Of a DNA stretch of 64,000 nucleotides, positions 7,668-16,470 are shown piece after piece. The translations under genes were made by a program, and so were the position numbers. Under the pieces are notes generated by a model. It worked only from the letters and a program-made list of their open reading frames with translations, did no database searches and was not told the DNA's origin. Position 1 is the first letter of the stretch. Each line of letters begins with the position of its first letter. Where the stretch lies: assembly GCF_020171785.1 (NCBI RefSeq), contig NZ_JAIVAE010000016.1, forward strand, positions 18,691 to 82,690. The letters run 5' to 3'. Source of the DNA: Guptibacillus hwajinpoensis (GTDB lineage Bacteria; Bacillota; Bacilli; Bacillales; Guptibacillaceae).

Positions 7668-9580
7668 ACATTACCCTAGTCGGAAATGGGCAGCTTCAAG
7701 ATTGCATAGCAGAGCAACTCGCTCCCCACTCTTCCCTCACGCTTCGATCAGATTTTGAAGAACCAATACCTCTGGACACATCCTTGTTGCTCGTTATTCA
7801 CGACAACTGGAATCCGTCCATCCATAAACAAGCGGAAGAAATGGCACGAGAGCTCGGCATCAATTGGCTACGCGCCTTCTTCTCATTTGGCGAAGGGGTG
7901 ATCGGTCCACTCGTTCGCCCCGGTCAAGAAGGCTGTTCACAGTGTGCCGATACGCGAAAGATGATGGCCGCAACCGATCGGGAGGATCTATGGAAAATTC
8001 AACAATCTTTCACCGATGGGAACTCTGTTCAGGATCAATGGGTTTCACAAATAGGCCTCCTTCATATGGCTCAATTGATTATTAATGAAGTGCTCGCGCC
8101 CCGTTCTACAGAATTAGACGGAGCGATTTATCTTCTAAACATGGCAACTCTTGAAAGCTCTCGCCACCGGATCTTACCAGACGCTTATTGTTCTGTGTGC
8201 AGTTCTCTTCCAGAAGACACGGAGGCGGTGATAACGTTAAAACCAAGTCTAAAAGTCAGCGGCTACCGCACTCGGTCGATCGACGACTTACGCAACGTGC
8301 TCTCAAAGGATTACCTCGACTCACGCACAGGCCTTTTAAATCGCCTCATGATCGATTTTGAAACAACGTATGCGGATGCGATTGTGAACCTCCCTCTCTT
8401 TAACGGAAATGAAGGTGCGGCAGGAAGAACGAATTCGTATGCGATGAGTCAAATGACAGCGATATTGGAAGGATTAGAACGCTCATGCGGGATCGATCCG
8501 AAAGGAAAAAGAACCGTTGTGCACGATTGCTATCGTAACCTGGACCGCGCTTTAAACCCGCTTCATCTCGGCGTTCATGCTGAGGAACAGTATGCAGAAA
8601 AAGGGTATCCGTTCGCTCCTTTTCATCCTGATCGAAAAATGAACTGGGTGTGGGGCTACTCCCTTCTTAAAAAAGAACCTATTCTCGTACCTGAGCGTCT
8701 CGCTTATTACAGCATGGGCTGTGGGGATGGGTTTGTGTTTGAGACGTCAAACGGCTGTGCGATCGGAGGAAGTCTTGAGGAAGCCATCTTCTATGGCATG
8801 ATGGAAGTGCTTGAACGCGACTCTTTTCTCATCACCTGGTACGCCCAGCTTCCGCTCCCGCAAATTGATCCTTACTCATCAAACGACGAAGAGCTCCACT
8901 TAATGATCGACCGCATGCAAGAGTTAACGGGCTATGACCTTTATTTATACAATGCCACGATGGAACACGGCATTCCGTGTATTTTAACGATTACGAAGAA
9001 CCGCACCTCTGATACCGAACGCTTAAATTTAATGTGTGCAGCTGGTGCCCATCTCGATCCCGTTCGTGCAGTGAAAAGCGCGATCTTTGAAAGTGTTGGC
9101 ATGATTACCCCGTTAAATAAAGAATTTAAAAAGAAGAAAGATGACTTTTTAGCTATGTATCATGACGCTTCGCTTGTTAAGAAAATGGATGATCATGGCA
9201 TGCTTTATGGACTTCCTGAAGCAGAAGAACGCCTTCACTTTTTACTAAATCAAAACCAACCGCTACAAACCTTCCAGGAGGCCTTTCAACCAGCAAATCC
9301 TCATAATGATCTTACAGAGGATCTCAATAACCTGTTACAAAACTTCCGTCACTTAAACTTAGATGTAATCGTCGTTGATCAAACGACACCTGAAATTAAG
9401 CGGAACGGACTCCACTGCGCAAAAGTGATCATCCCAGGCATGCTGCCGATGACATTCGGCCATCACTTAAGACGTGTCACCGGATTAAGCCGAGTATTAA
9501 CGGTTCCGAAACAATTAGGGTATGTAGATCGAGAACTAACAATGGAGGAGCTTAACCCTTATCCGCATCCATTTCCGTAA
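7664..9580 (+). CDS. TOMM cyclodehydratase: leader-binding domain fused to YcaO
   Basis: A 638-aa protein starting with GTG 7664 inside the previous stop (GTGA). The N-terminal half is a cyclodehydratase partner domain with GPLVRPGQEGCSQC and, later, YCSVC; Cys91, Cys94, Cys176 and Cys179 likely hold one zinc. The C-terminal half is YcaO, with ATP-site motifs MTAILEGLERSCG and GSLEEAIFYGMMEVLERDSF. It ends in NPYPHPFP, the proline-rich C terminus (PxPxP) that azoline-forming YcaO proteins use in catalysis. It should use ATP to convert core cysteines to thiazolines. The fused arrangement corresponds to SagC-like plus SagD in one chain. Confidence 0.9.
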   Translation: MNITLVGNGQLQDCIAEQLAPHSSLTLRSDFEEPIPLDTSLLLVIHDNWNPSIHKQAEEMARELGINWLRAFFSFGEGVIGPLVRPGQEGCSQCADTRKMMAATDREDLWKIQQSFTDGNSVQDQWVSQIGLLHMAQLIINEVLAPRSTELDGAIYLLNMATLESSRHRILPDAYCSVCSSLPEDTEAVITLKPSLKVSGYRTRSIDDLRNVLSKDYLDSRTGLLNRLMIDFETTYADAIVNLPLFNGNEGAAGRTNSYAMSQMTAILEGLERSCGIDPKGKRTVVHDCYRNLDRALNPLHLGVHAEEQYAEKGYPFAPFHPDRKMNWVWGYSLLKKEPILVPERLAYYSMGCGDGFVFETSNGCAIGGSLEEAIFYGMMEVLERDSFLITWYAQLPLPQIDPYSSNDEELHLMIDRMQELTGYDLYLYNATMEHGIPCILTITKNRTSDTERLNLMCAAGAHLDPVRAVKSAIFESVGMITPLNKEFKKKKDDFLAMYHDASLVKKMDDHGMLYGLPEAEERLHFLLNQNQPLQTFQEAFQPANPHNDLTEDLNNLLQNFRHLNLDVIVVDQTTPEIKRNGLHCAKVIIPGMLPMTFGHHLRRVTGLSRVLTVPKQLGYVDRELTMEELNPYPHPFP

Positions 9581-9599
9581 CGTGGCGAGGAGGTAAGTC

Positions 9600-11276
9600 A
9601 TGGATCTCGACCTATTTTTACACCAGCTTCATTTTCAAAATGAACGTGTGACACCAGCGAACTGGGAAGTGAATTGGGACGATGCTCCTCATCCGTATAA
9701 GCTGTACCGTCATCTGCAGGAGTTCCGTCTTCCTGATGAAATACCACTAGTCATAAAAGATCGGCCTAACCTGAATAAAATCGCCCATTTTCTCTGGTAT
9801 ACGTATGGGCTGACTCAGTTTAACCAAACCGCTTTTTCTTCTTCCACAGGGGAAGAAGTAGCTGAAACAATGCAAGGATTCCGCCGCTTCCCTCCTTCGG
9901 GTGGCGGCTTATATCCAAGCGAACTTTATGTATATCTGAAACTAGAAGACTTACTACACGGAATCTACCACTACGACGTCGTTCACCATCGCCTTCTTCT
10001 GCTTCGAAAGGGGAATTTTGATTCCTACTTAACACGCGCACTTGGCAACAGCTCTTCCCTTTCCAAGTGTTTTGGGGCGGTCATCATCACGACAATGTTT
10101 TGGAAAAACTTCTTTAAGTACCACAACTTTTCGTATCGTCTTCAAGGATTGGATGCTGGTGCGCTGATCGGGCAGCTATTAGAGGTGAGTAAACGCTGTT
10201 GTTTTCATCCTAAGGTTCATTTTCAGTTTCTCGATCATGCTGTTAATCATCTACTCGGGCTAGACGGTAAGGAGGAAAGCACTTATGCCGTTATTCCTCT
10301 TTCAGAGCAAAAGATCCCACATGAGAAGACTCTAGGTAAATGCACTACAACTGCATTGAGTCAAACCATTCCGGAGATCAAAACGACCCATGTGCAACGT
10401 TCGCAAAACGTATTGCCTTTTTCTGAAATCGCACAGCTTCATCAGGAGACGCTACTTGAAGCTACGGAGTTCTTTCGGCAATTAGAAGCGAGACAAGAAA
10501 AAATAGATTACAAGGTTCACATCGCTTTGCCAGCAGTACAGAAGAAACTATCCCAAAACTTCACCCACGCTTGCCTAAATCGCTATTCTCCTGAAATGGA
10601 TTTTCGTGCACAGCGAGTAAATCAGGTTCAGCTTGCTTCACTGCTTAAGGAAAGCATGGACTCCTATGGATACGATAACGATCTGAATAACGAAGAAAAC
10701 CAGAAATCGAGGGTCTCCATTTATGGCTGCTTTTATCAGATTGACGGCATTCCAAATGGAGCCTATCTCTATGACGCCGCTTCTCATTCTCTCCTACTTA
10801 TTCAAGAAGGTGACTTTCGTTTTCGCCTCCAGGCTGGGATGTCCCTTCACAATGTTAATCTGCATCAAGTTCCAGTTTGTCTTCATATCGTCGGGGACCG
10901 TACACATCATAAAGGCGAACTTGGCTACAGAGGGTATCGCATTCAACACATGGAAGCGGGTATGCTGCTTCAGCGAATCTTGTTAACCGCGAGCGCACTT
11001 GGCATGAACGGCCATCCCCTGCTTGGATTTGATATCAATGGGGTGGATGAGATATATGATCTGGAAGGTTCACAGAAGACGACGATTATCCAAGTGCCTG
11101 TTGGGTTTCATTGGGCTAAGAGCTGGTTGGTTGGGGGGATTGGCTGGGGATCGCTGGGGATCGCTGGGAATAGCTGGGGGGATCGCTGGGACGGTTCTGC
11201 TGATTCTCCTGAGAATCATGGCACAAGTTGTGGTCTACACAAAGGGTGCATCATGAACGGTAACCCCATTGAATAA
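9600..11276 (+). CDS. SagB-type FMN dehydrogenase (two-domain) with aberrant C-terminal tail
   Basis: It is 558 aa, starts at ATG 9600 with GAGGAGG upstream and lies 19 bases after the YcaO gene. It oxidises azolines to azoles with FMN. Domain 1 (about residues 1-240) has the SagB signature RRFPPSGGGLYPSELYVY and YRLQGLDAGALIGQLL. Domain 2 (about 310-512) is a second nitroreductase-like copy ending in GFDINGVDEIYDLEG and QVPVGFHWAKSWL, where the family normally stops. The last 46 residues (513-558; GWGSLGIAGNSWGDRWDGS and beyond) are encoded by a G-rich 10-bp repeat and a dispersed repeat element, so the native stop seems lost. Whether the tail is tolerated is unknown. Confidence 0.85.
   Translation: MDLDLFLHQLHFQNERVTPANWEVNWDDAPHPYKLYRHLQEFRLPDEIPLVIKDRPNLNKIAHFLWYTYGLTQFNQTAFSSSTGEEVAETMQGFRRFPPSGGGLYPSELYVYLKLEDLLHGIYHYDVVHHRLLLLRKGNFDSYLTRALGNSSSLSKCFGAVIITTMFWKNFFKYHNFSYRLQGLDAGALIGQLLEVSKRCCFHPKVHFQFLDHAVNHLLGLDGKEESTYAVIPLSEQKIPHEKTLGKCTTTALSQTIPEIKTTHVQRSQNVLPFSEIAQLHQETLLEATEFFRQLEARQEKIDYKVHIALPAVQKKLSQNFTHACLNRYSPEMDFRAQRVNQVQLASLLKESMDSYGYDNDLNNEENQKSRVSIYGCFYQIDGIPNGAYLYDAASHSLLLIQEGDFRFRLQAGMSLHNVNLHQVPVCLHIVGDRTHHKGELGYRGYRIQHMEAGMLLQRILLTASALGMNGHPLLGFDINGVDEIYDLEGSQKTTIIQVPVGFHWAKSWLVGGIGWGSLGIAGNSWGDRWDGSADSPENHGTSCGLHKGCIMNGNPIE
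11133..11190 (+). repeat. G-rich 10-bp tandem repeat with G-quadruplex pattern
   Basis: Six runs of 3-6 G occur at 11133-11138, 11146-11149, 11156-11159, 11166-11168, 11176-11181 and 11188-11190, separated by loops of 6-7 bases (ATTGGCT, ATCGCT, AATAGCT). This fits the G3+N1-7 rule four times over. The unit GCTGGGGATC repeats with a 10-bp period. It lies in the 3' end of the SagB gene and runs directly into GGGACGGTTCT. Confidence 0.75.
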
Positions 11277-11586
11277 GATTTATCAAATCACTAGAGCGAG
11301 TTGCACTTTTCCGCTGACTTCTCGAGATTTCAAATATTCCTTACTATTGGATTTTATTGTTTCCATCATGAAGAGTATGAAAATATAAAAGAAACTTTAG
11401 CAGTCCATACAGGCTGGCCAGATTTTGAACGATTATTTTATCGATGAAAGCTTTTCCGTATTTCCTAAAGAGGGTAACTATATTAAGTCAATGCAAAATA
11501 CCCCCTTCACGAAAAGGAGTGCTAATCGACTGAACCATTAGCACTCCTTTTACTTTTCTTAATATTCTGCACCATAGAAAACGCCC
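11188..11586. repeat. Dispersed repeat copy (left end GGGACGGTTCT, internal hairpin, decayed right end)
   Basis: The left end GGGACGGTTCT is at 11188-11198, inside the SagB frame. A perfect 15-bp hairpin sits at 11512-11551, and a decayed right end (AGAAAACGCCCC) at 11576-11586. Other copies are at 12131, 27133, 29257 and 29518. Between the left end and the hairpin is a fragment that encodes HHEEYENIKETLAVHTGW and continues to a TGA at 11445-11447. This looks like the remnant of a displaced gene. Confidence 0.55.
11512..11551. terminator. Perfect 15-bp bidirectional terminator hairpin
   Basis: AAAAGGAGTGCTAAT (11512-11526) pairs completely with ATTAGCACTCCTTTT (11537-11551), with A and T runs on the two sides. 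It lies between the convergent TOMM operon and the GNAT gene at 11587 and can stop both. Confidence 0.8.
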
Positions 11587-12051
11587 CTATAACTCCAACC
11601 TCATAAACACACTATTCGGATCTTTCCTATACCCCGCAAACGGCTGACACTCTTGAAATCCGAAGCTTTCATACAAACGCCTGGCCGGCTGAAAGACCTC
11701 CATTGAACCCGTTTCCAGACTCAACCGCTCGTATCCACGCGCTTTCGCTTCATCAATAATGTGTTGAAGAAGTCTTTTCGCGACACCCTTTCTTAAATGA
11801 GCAGAAGCTGTTTTCATGGACTTAATCTCAGCATGCACAATGTTTAATTCCTGAAGAGCTACACATCCAACTAAGTCACCCGCTTCCCAAGCACTCCAAA
11901 ATGTAATCTCACGCTTTCGCAATCCGTCTAGATCCAGCGCATGCTTACTTTCCGGTGGAGAATGTTTTTGCATACTTACGATATGATCCCTCAATAATTC
12001 AGCCACTTCTGGTCCTTTTAAATCATCTACTTTAATCTGCAATGAACTCAC
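11587..12051 (-). CDS. GNAT acetyltransferase, YsnE/PhnO-like
   Basis: A 154-aa GNAT protein. Strand 4, VGCVALQELNIVHAEIKSMK, is followed by the acetyl-CoA loop SAHLRKGVAKRLLQHI (x-x-R-K-G-V-A/G). The C-terminal AKARGYERLSLETGSMEVFQ and RRLYESFGF are typical of the YsnE/PhnO-like subgroup. Single gene; it converges on the TOMM operon across the hairpin at 11512-11551. Substrate unknown. Confidence 0.85.
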   Translation of the reverse strand: MSSLQIKVDDLKGPEVAELLRDHIVSMQKHSPPESKHALDLDGLRKREITFWSAWEAGDLVGCVALQELNIVHAEIKSMKTASAHLRKGVAKRLLQHIIDEAKARGYERLSLETGSMEVFQPARRLYESFGFQECQPFAGYRKDPNSVFMRLEL

Positions 12052-12130
12052 TCCTTTATCGGTACATTGCTCGCTTTTTCATGATAATCAAAACAAATCA
12101 CTCGATCGTAATATCATATTCGGAATCAAA

Positions 12131-12258
12131 GGGACGGTTCTGCTAATTTAGCGAGCGTTAGATAAAGAGTTAGTGCTCACAAACATACCCTGCCTTTCTT
12201 TAGGCAGGGCTTTTCTCATTTATATTTTTGAACTACTCTGCATCGCGAGAACCGTCCC
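12131..12258. repeat. Complete dispersed element with GGGACGGTTCT / AGAACCGTCCC inverted ends
   Basis: The left end is at 12131-12141 and the right end at 12248-12258, giving 128 bp. It encloses a terminator: CCCTGCC (12187-12193) pairs with GGCAGGG (12202-12208), followed by CTTTTCTC. No coding frame of its own was seen. A further right-end copy is at 12298-12308. Confidence 0.7.
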
Positions 12259-12335
12259 AGCGAAACAAAACACCAGCGAAACACCAGCGAAACAGCGAGA
12301 ACCGTCCCAGCGAAACACTAGCGGAAACACCACCA
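12259..12335. repeat. Tandem CAGCGAAACA-type repeats
   Basis: Short direct repeats of CCAGCGAAAC, spaced 10-20 bases, flank and separate two AGAACCGTCCC ends (12248 and 12298). They lie immediately 3' of the aminotransferase gene. They are probably decay or expansion products of the dispersed element. Confidence 0.5.
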
Positions 12336-12341
12336 AAACAC

Positions 12342-13553
12342 CTAGAACAACTCTTCAGCTACCTCTTTAATAATTACCGCCACAACCCTACAATCCTTCA
12401 GCGTGAAAGTCAGCGGTATACGAAAATCACAAAGATAATCCAAGACGTTTCCAGTAGCAGATAAAAACGTTTCTTCTTCAATGTATTGCCAGCTTTCATA
12501 CCGACTTGTAAACCCTTTTGGTTCTAAGCTACCAAACCACTTGAGCTCGACACCTCTATTGGCGCATTCGTTAATAAAGGCGGTCACTGCTTCTTTGTCG
12601 GTATTCATGATTGTAAACTGAAAGGAAGACCCGACGTAGCCCTCCTTCTCCCTTCTTGTTGGAATGCGAATGCCTTTAGCCTCTTTTAACTCTGCCTCAA
12701 TTAGCTCATATCGCTCATTCCATCTCCTGCATCGGTCATCCAGATGAGGGAGCTGTCCTCTTATAAGTGCTGCTATGAGATTCGACATTCGAAGACTAAA
12801 GTTCGGAATGTGCTTTTTGTGTTTCTCAAAGACATCTAATGGTGGTCTCGAAAGATGCTTTTCATAAAGCATATAGGAGCCAGAGTATAGAATGGCTTTT
12901 GCTATAATATCTTCGTCGTCAGTCACCAATAAACCGCCTTCTCCTGAATTGATATGCTTGTATGTCTGGGTAGAAAAGCATCCTACCGCTCCAAATGTTC
13001 CTGTATATCGTCCCCCAAAACTTGCTCCCATTGTATGGGCACAATCCTCTATAAGCGTGATTCCTAATCGGTTGCAAATCTCAACCACGCGATCCATGTC
13101 AGCAATATGACCTCTCATGTGTGAAAGAAGGAAGGTTTTCGCACCTGTTTCAAGCGCCTTACGCTCTAAATCATCTAGATCGGTCACATAGTCTTCTGTA
13201 ATTTCTACAAGGACTGGCTTTGCTCCTGCGTTTTCAATCGCACCTGGTACTGGCGCAAGAGTGAAGGCATTACAGAGAACGAGATCACCCGGTTCCACAC
13301 CTACACTTTTGAGCGCTACATACATCGTGCTTCCGCACGAGGAGAAGCCCGCACAGTACGTCGATCCGACGTACTCCGAAAACTCTTTTTCTAGTAAACT
13401 TGTATCAGATACTTCACCTTCTAACGTATTGTATCGGTGCAAACGACCGGACTGAAGAAGTTCCTGACTCCGCTCAATCGCTTCTAATGGGATAGGCTCC
13501 TGACGGGTAAATTCCTTATTAAAACGAACAACATGGTTTGACTGACTGCTCAC
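12342..13553 (-). CDS. DegT/DnrJ/EryC1/StrS-family PLP aminotransferase
   Basis: A 403-aa fold-type I aminotransferase of the sugar-aminotransferase group. GTG 13553 is preceded by GGAGG 8 bases upstream. Features are the cofactor-binding GFSSCGSTMYVALKSVGV, the aspartate in LIEDCAHTMGA and the Schiff-base lysine in TQTYKHINSGEGG. Family members transaminate keto-sugars or act on cyclitols. No sugar-nucleotide genes are near. A small hairpin (13573-13595) separates it from the upstream operon, so it may be read through weakly or have its own promoter. Confidence 0.82.
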   Translation of the reverse strand: MSSQSNHVVRFNKEFTRQEPIPLEAIERSQELLQSGRLHRYNTLEGEVSDTSLLEKEFSEYVGSTYCAGFSSCGSTMYVALKSVGVEPGDLVLCNAFTLAPVPGAIENAGAKPVLVEITEDYVTDLDDLERKALETGAKTFLLSHMRGHIADMDRVVEICNRLGITLIEDCAHTMGASFGGRYTGTFGAVGCFSTQTYKHINSGEGGLLVTDDEDIIAKAILYSGSYMLYEKHLSRPPLDVFEKHKKHIPNFSLRMSNLIAALIRGQLPHLDDRCRRWNERYELIEAELKEAKGIRIPTRREKEGYVGSSFQFTIMNTDKEAVTAFINECANRGVELKWFGSLEPKGFTSRYESWQYIEEETFLSATGNVLDYLCDFRIPLTFTLKDCRVVAVIIKEVAEELF

Positions 13554-13572
13554 CTACAAAACCTCCAATTCA

Positions 13573-13595
13573 GAAAAGCCCCCTAAGGGCTTTTC
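13573..13595 (-). terminator. Short terminator or attenuator hairpin
   Basis: GAAAAGCCC (13573-13581) pairs with GGGCTTTTC (13587-13595) around a 5-base loop. It stands between the HisD-like gene and the aminotransferase. The T run is inside the stem, so termination may be partial. Confidence 0.6.
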
Positions 13596-13622
13596 CATCT
13601 TGATTATCTAGCTTCTACTGTA

Positions 13623-14912
13623 TTAAGTATGGGACGGCGTTTTCTCACGCTGAAATTTTTTCTCCCGTAACTCAGCTGTCACCGCGTGGGCTTCCATTCC
13701 CTCATAGCGACACTGTCTTGCAATAATTGGAGCCAGTTTTTCGCTCGCTTCACGTGTACATCTTTGATAGGTGACGGTTTTAAGAAACTTCCCTATCCAT
13801 AGGCCACCTGTATAACGTGCTGCCTTCTCAGTTGGCAGGATATGATTCGTACCTATTCCTTTGTCACCGTATGTAACGGTTGTTTCTTCTCCTAAGAATA
13901 AAGAACCGTAGTTTCGAAGATTCTCAAGATAGAAGTCAAGGTCCTCTGCTTGCACCTGCACGTGCTCAATGGCATAATCATCTGCTACCTTTACAGCTTC
14001 GAACTTGTCTTCAACAAGAATGATCTCGCCATTTTTCTCCCAGGAAGCTTCCGCAACTTCACGAGTTCCTAGAGAACCGATTTGCTTTTTCATTTCTTCC
14101 TGAACGCTTTTTGCAAATGATTCTGACGTCGTAATAAGGATCGTCACTGCGTTGAAGTCATGCTCGCACTGTCCCCAAATATCTGCCGCAACGAGTTCAG
14201 CGTCAGCATGCTCATCCGCGATTATTAAGTTTTCACTCGGACCGGCAATCTGATCGATTCCCACTTGACCAAACACCTGTCTTTTCGCTTCAGCAACAAA
14301 CGCGTTTCCCGGACCAACGATGAAATCAACTGGTTTAATCCCTTCGATTCCGTAAGCCATCGTCCCGATCGCCTGGATTCCTCCAAGAGAATAAATTTCG
14401 TCAACTCCCGCCTGATCCATCGCGTACAGAACGCCAGGATGAATACCCTCGCCTTTTTGAGAAGGTGTGCATGCGATGACTCTTTCCACTCCAGCTACTT
14501 TAGGTGGAATCATACTCATCTGCACAGAAGCAACGATCGGAAATCGTCCCCCAGGAACATATGCACCAACAGAAGAGATAGGAATTAGCTTCTGACCAAG
14601 GATAACACCAGGCTGCATCTCTTTCTCAAATCCTCTTAACGTTTCGAGCTGAGCTTCAGCGAATTGGCGAACTTGACTCTGGCAATAGCGCGTATCGTCT
14701 TTAAACGTTTCTGGAAGTGTCTTAATCGCCTTTTGAATTTCTTCTTCTGAGACCCGGAAAGATTCAGGATTCCAGTTATCGAACTTTTTCGATAATCTCC
14801 GTACGGCCTCCTCCCCATGTAACTTAATTCCACTCAGTTCCTTTGTAACGATTTCGCCTACTCCAGAATTGTTATTTTCAATATTCCGACTTTTTCCTTT
14901 AAATATTTTCAT
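13623..14912 (-). CDS. Histidinol-dehydrogenase-family NAD(P)-dependent dehydrogenase
   Basis: About 429 aa from ATG 14912, with AGGGAG 10 bases upstream; a longer frame from 14945 lacks a site. HisD signatures are clear: IAGPSENLIIADEHADAELV, AADIWGQCEHD, and the C-terminal GTNHILPTEKAARYTGGLW. The catalytic Glu-His pair is kept as IEHVQV, although the usual APEH context is altered. There is no histidine biosynthesis operon here. It sits instead with an amino acid permease, a threonine-synthase-like enzyme and RidA. HisD paralogues of this kind oxidise other alcohols, for example sulfopropanediol dehydrogenase HpsN. The substrate here is unknown. Confidence 0.8.
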   Translation of the reverse strand: MKIFKGKSRNIENNNSGVGEIVTKELSGIKLHGEEAVRRLSKKFDNWNPESFRVSEEEIQKAIKTLPETFKDDTRYCQSQVRQFAEAQLETLRGFEKEMQPGVILGQKLIPISSVGAYVPGGRFPIVASVQMSMIPPKVAGVERVIACTPSQKGEGIHPGVLYAMDQAGVDEIYSLGGIQAIGTMAYGIEGIKPVDFIVGPGNAFVAEAKRQVFGQVGIDQIAGPSENLIIADEHADAELVAADIWGQCEHDFNAVTILITTSESFAKSVQEEMKKQIGSLGTREVAEASWEKNGEIILVEDKFEAVKVADDYAIEHVQVQAEDLDFYLENLRNYGSLFLGEETTVTYGDKGIGTNHILPTEKAARYTGGLWIGKFLKTVTYQRCTREASEKLAPIIARQCRYEGMEAHAVTAELREKKFQREKTPSHT

Positions 14913-14948
14913 TCTTCTCATCTCCCTATGATTTAATAGCGGCATTCT

Positions 14949-16397
14949 TTAACCTGTCGTCTTTTTAAGATCTAATAAATCTACTTCTTTAGGGTCTTGC
15001 TTTCCGGTAATTAAATAATTCATCTGCTCATTTGGTGTTTGACGGTATTTCTTTCCGTTAATGATATAAAACAGAATACCTAACGCAACCCAGGCGATAA
15101 ACGCATACCATGAAGGAAGCGATAAAAACGCGGGTGAAGCTGGTACAAATAGAAGGGCAAGGAAGATCGCACTGATCACAGCACCAAGCGAAGTAAGAAA
15201 CTTTTGACGGAAATGATCGTTCCATGTGAAAAATCGGTAAGCTGAGCAACATGTATACAAATACGCAATCGCTACTCCAGTTGCCGTCATATCCACAACC
15301 CAGAGAAGCGCCTGTCGACCAAACCACGGGGCAACTAAGCACATGACAGATGCGGCAATGATGCCAACGTAAGGTGTATTAAACTTTGGATGTACTTTCG
15401 TAAATGCCTTAGGAAGAATACCTGCTCGCCCCATTGAGAATAGCATTCGACTAGAGGACACGAGGAATCCGTTAATTCCGGTAAAAATCCCCATACACAG
15501 TGCAATCGTTAGCACGATGAGACCAACATTCCCAAACAAGTTTACAGAAACGTCCCCTGTTCCCCACGACGGTGTAGTAGCTACTAGCTCCTGCCACGGT
15601 GCTCCCATTGCAGTCGAATAGACCATAAGGGAGTACACCGCAGCACCACTCGCAAGCGAGAGGATCATCAGCTTGAACGCTTTTTTCGCAGAAAAATTAA
15701 ACTCCTCGGATGCTTGCGCAATGTTATTGAATCCGGAATATGCCCATGGGGCTGTTGCGACAATAATCAGAATGGCAGACCACGGAGAAATATCAGGGTT
15801 AAACGATGGCTGCAAGTTCGAAAACGACGTAGCTGGATGTAGAGTCATTCCTAAAGCGATTAAGATAACCCCAGCAAAAAGAGTGACACAAAAGATAAAC
15901 TGCGCTCTTCCTGTTAAACTAGCCCCCCGAATGTTTAAGTAGCAAAACACAATGAGGGCAATTGCGACGAGAACAATTTGACTGAAATAAATGTCCCATC
16001 CAGAGATAGAGTACATATATCCCAGCTCGACGATACTCGGAAAAAGGAACTTGAGTAGAACGATCAAAGCAGATGCATTCAAAGCAACCGATGAAATATA
16101 GGAGAGCGTTACGAACCATCCGCATATGTACGCATGTGTTCGCCCAAGATTCAGATACGTGTAGACAAACTCGCCTCCTGAAACCGGGAACTTATTGACA
16201 AGAAATCCGTAACTGACAGCAATAACCATAATCAATAGGGCACCAATTATGTAGCCTAAGATTGCACCGATAGGTCCTGATAATGCGAGCCAATCGGCTG
16301 GTAGGACAAAAGCGCCCCAACCAATCGCCGATCCAAATGCAATGGCCCACACCCATGTAGGCTTCAACGTCTTTGACAGTTCGTTTCGTTTCTCCAT
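14949..16397 (-). CDS. APC-superfamily amino acid permease
   Basis: A 482-aa integral membrane protein with about 12 hydrophobic segments. The first is WVWAIAFGSAIGWGAFVLPA, containing the G-S/A-x-I-G-x-G unwound helix that binds the substrate amino group in APC transporters. An RBS (AGGAAGGG) precedes ATG 16397. It lies inside the operon between the threonine-synthase-like and HisD-like genes, with small gaps, so it probably imports the compound that those enzymes degrade. Confidence 0.85.
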   Translation of the reverse strand: MEKRNELSKTLKPTWVWAIAFGSAIGWGAFVLPADWLALSGPIGAILGYIIGALLIMVIAVSYGFLVNKFPVSGGEFVYTYLNLGRTHAYICGWFVTLSYISSVALNASALIVLLKFLFPSIVELGYMYSISGWDIYFSQIVLVAIALIVFCYLNIRGASLTGRAQFIFCVTLFAGVILIALGMTLHPATSFSNLQPSFNPDISPWSAILIIVATAPWAYSGFNNIAQASEEFNFSAKKAFKLMILSLASGAAVYSLMVYSTAMGAPWQELVATTPSWGTGDVSVNLFGNVGLIVLTIALCMGIFTGINGFLVSSSRMLFSMGRAGILPKAFTKVHPKFNTPYVGIIAASVMCLVAPWFGRQALLWVVDMTATGVAIAYLYTCCSAYRFFTWNDHFRQKFLTSLGAVISAIFLALLFVPASPAFLSLPSWYAFIAWVALGILFYIINGKKYRQTPNEQMNYLITGKQDPKEVDLLDLKKTTG

Positions 16398-16470
16398 TCC
16401 TTCACCCTTCCTTAATAAAATTGCAAATTTTCTAGAGCACCTCTTTCCTATTTAGCAATAGATTGTAGGG

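Noticed and set aside
12131..12335. CRISPR array (short repeats CAGCGAAAC with spacers)
   Set aside because: Repeats are only about 10 bp, spacing is irregular, and no cas genes are present.
12173..12464. Short plus-strand frames at the 3' end of the aminotransferase
   Set aside because: They are composed of repeats and the antisense of the gene and have no binding sites.
13623..14912. Histidine biosynthesis hisD
   Set aside because: No other his genes are here and the conserved active-site context (APEH) is altered to AIEH. The family name holds, the role does not follow.
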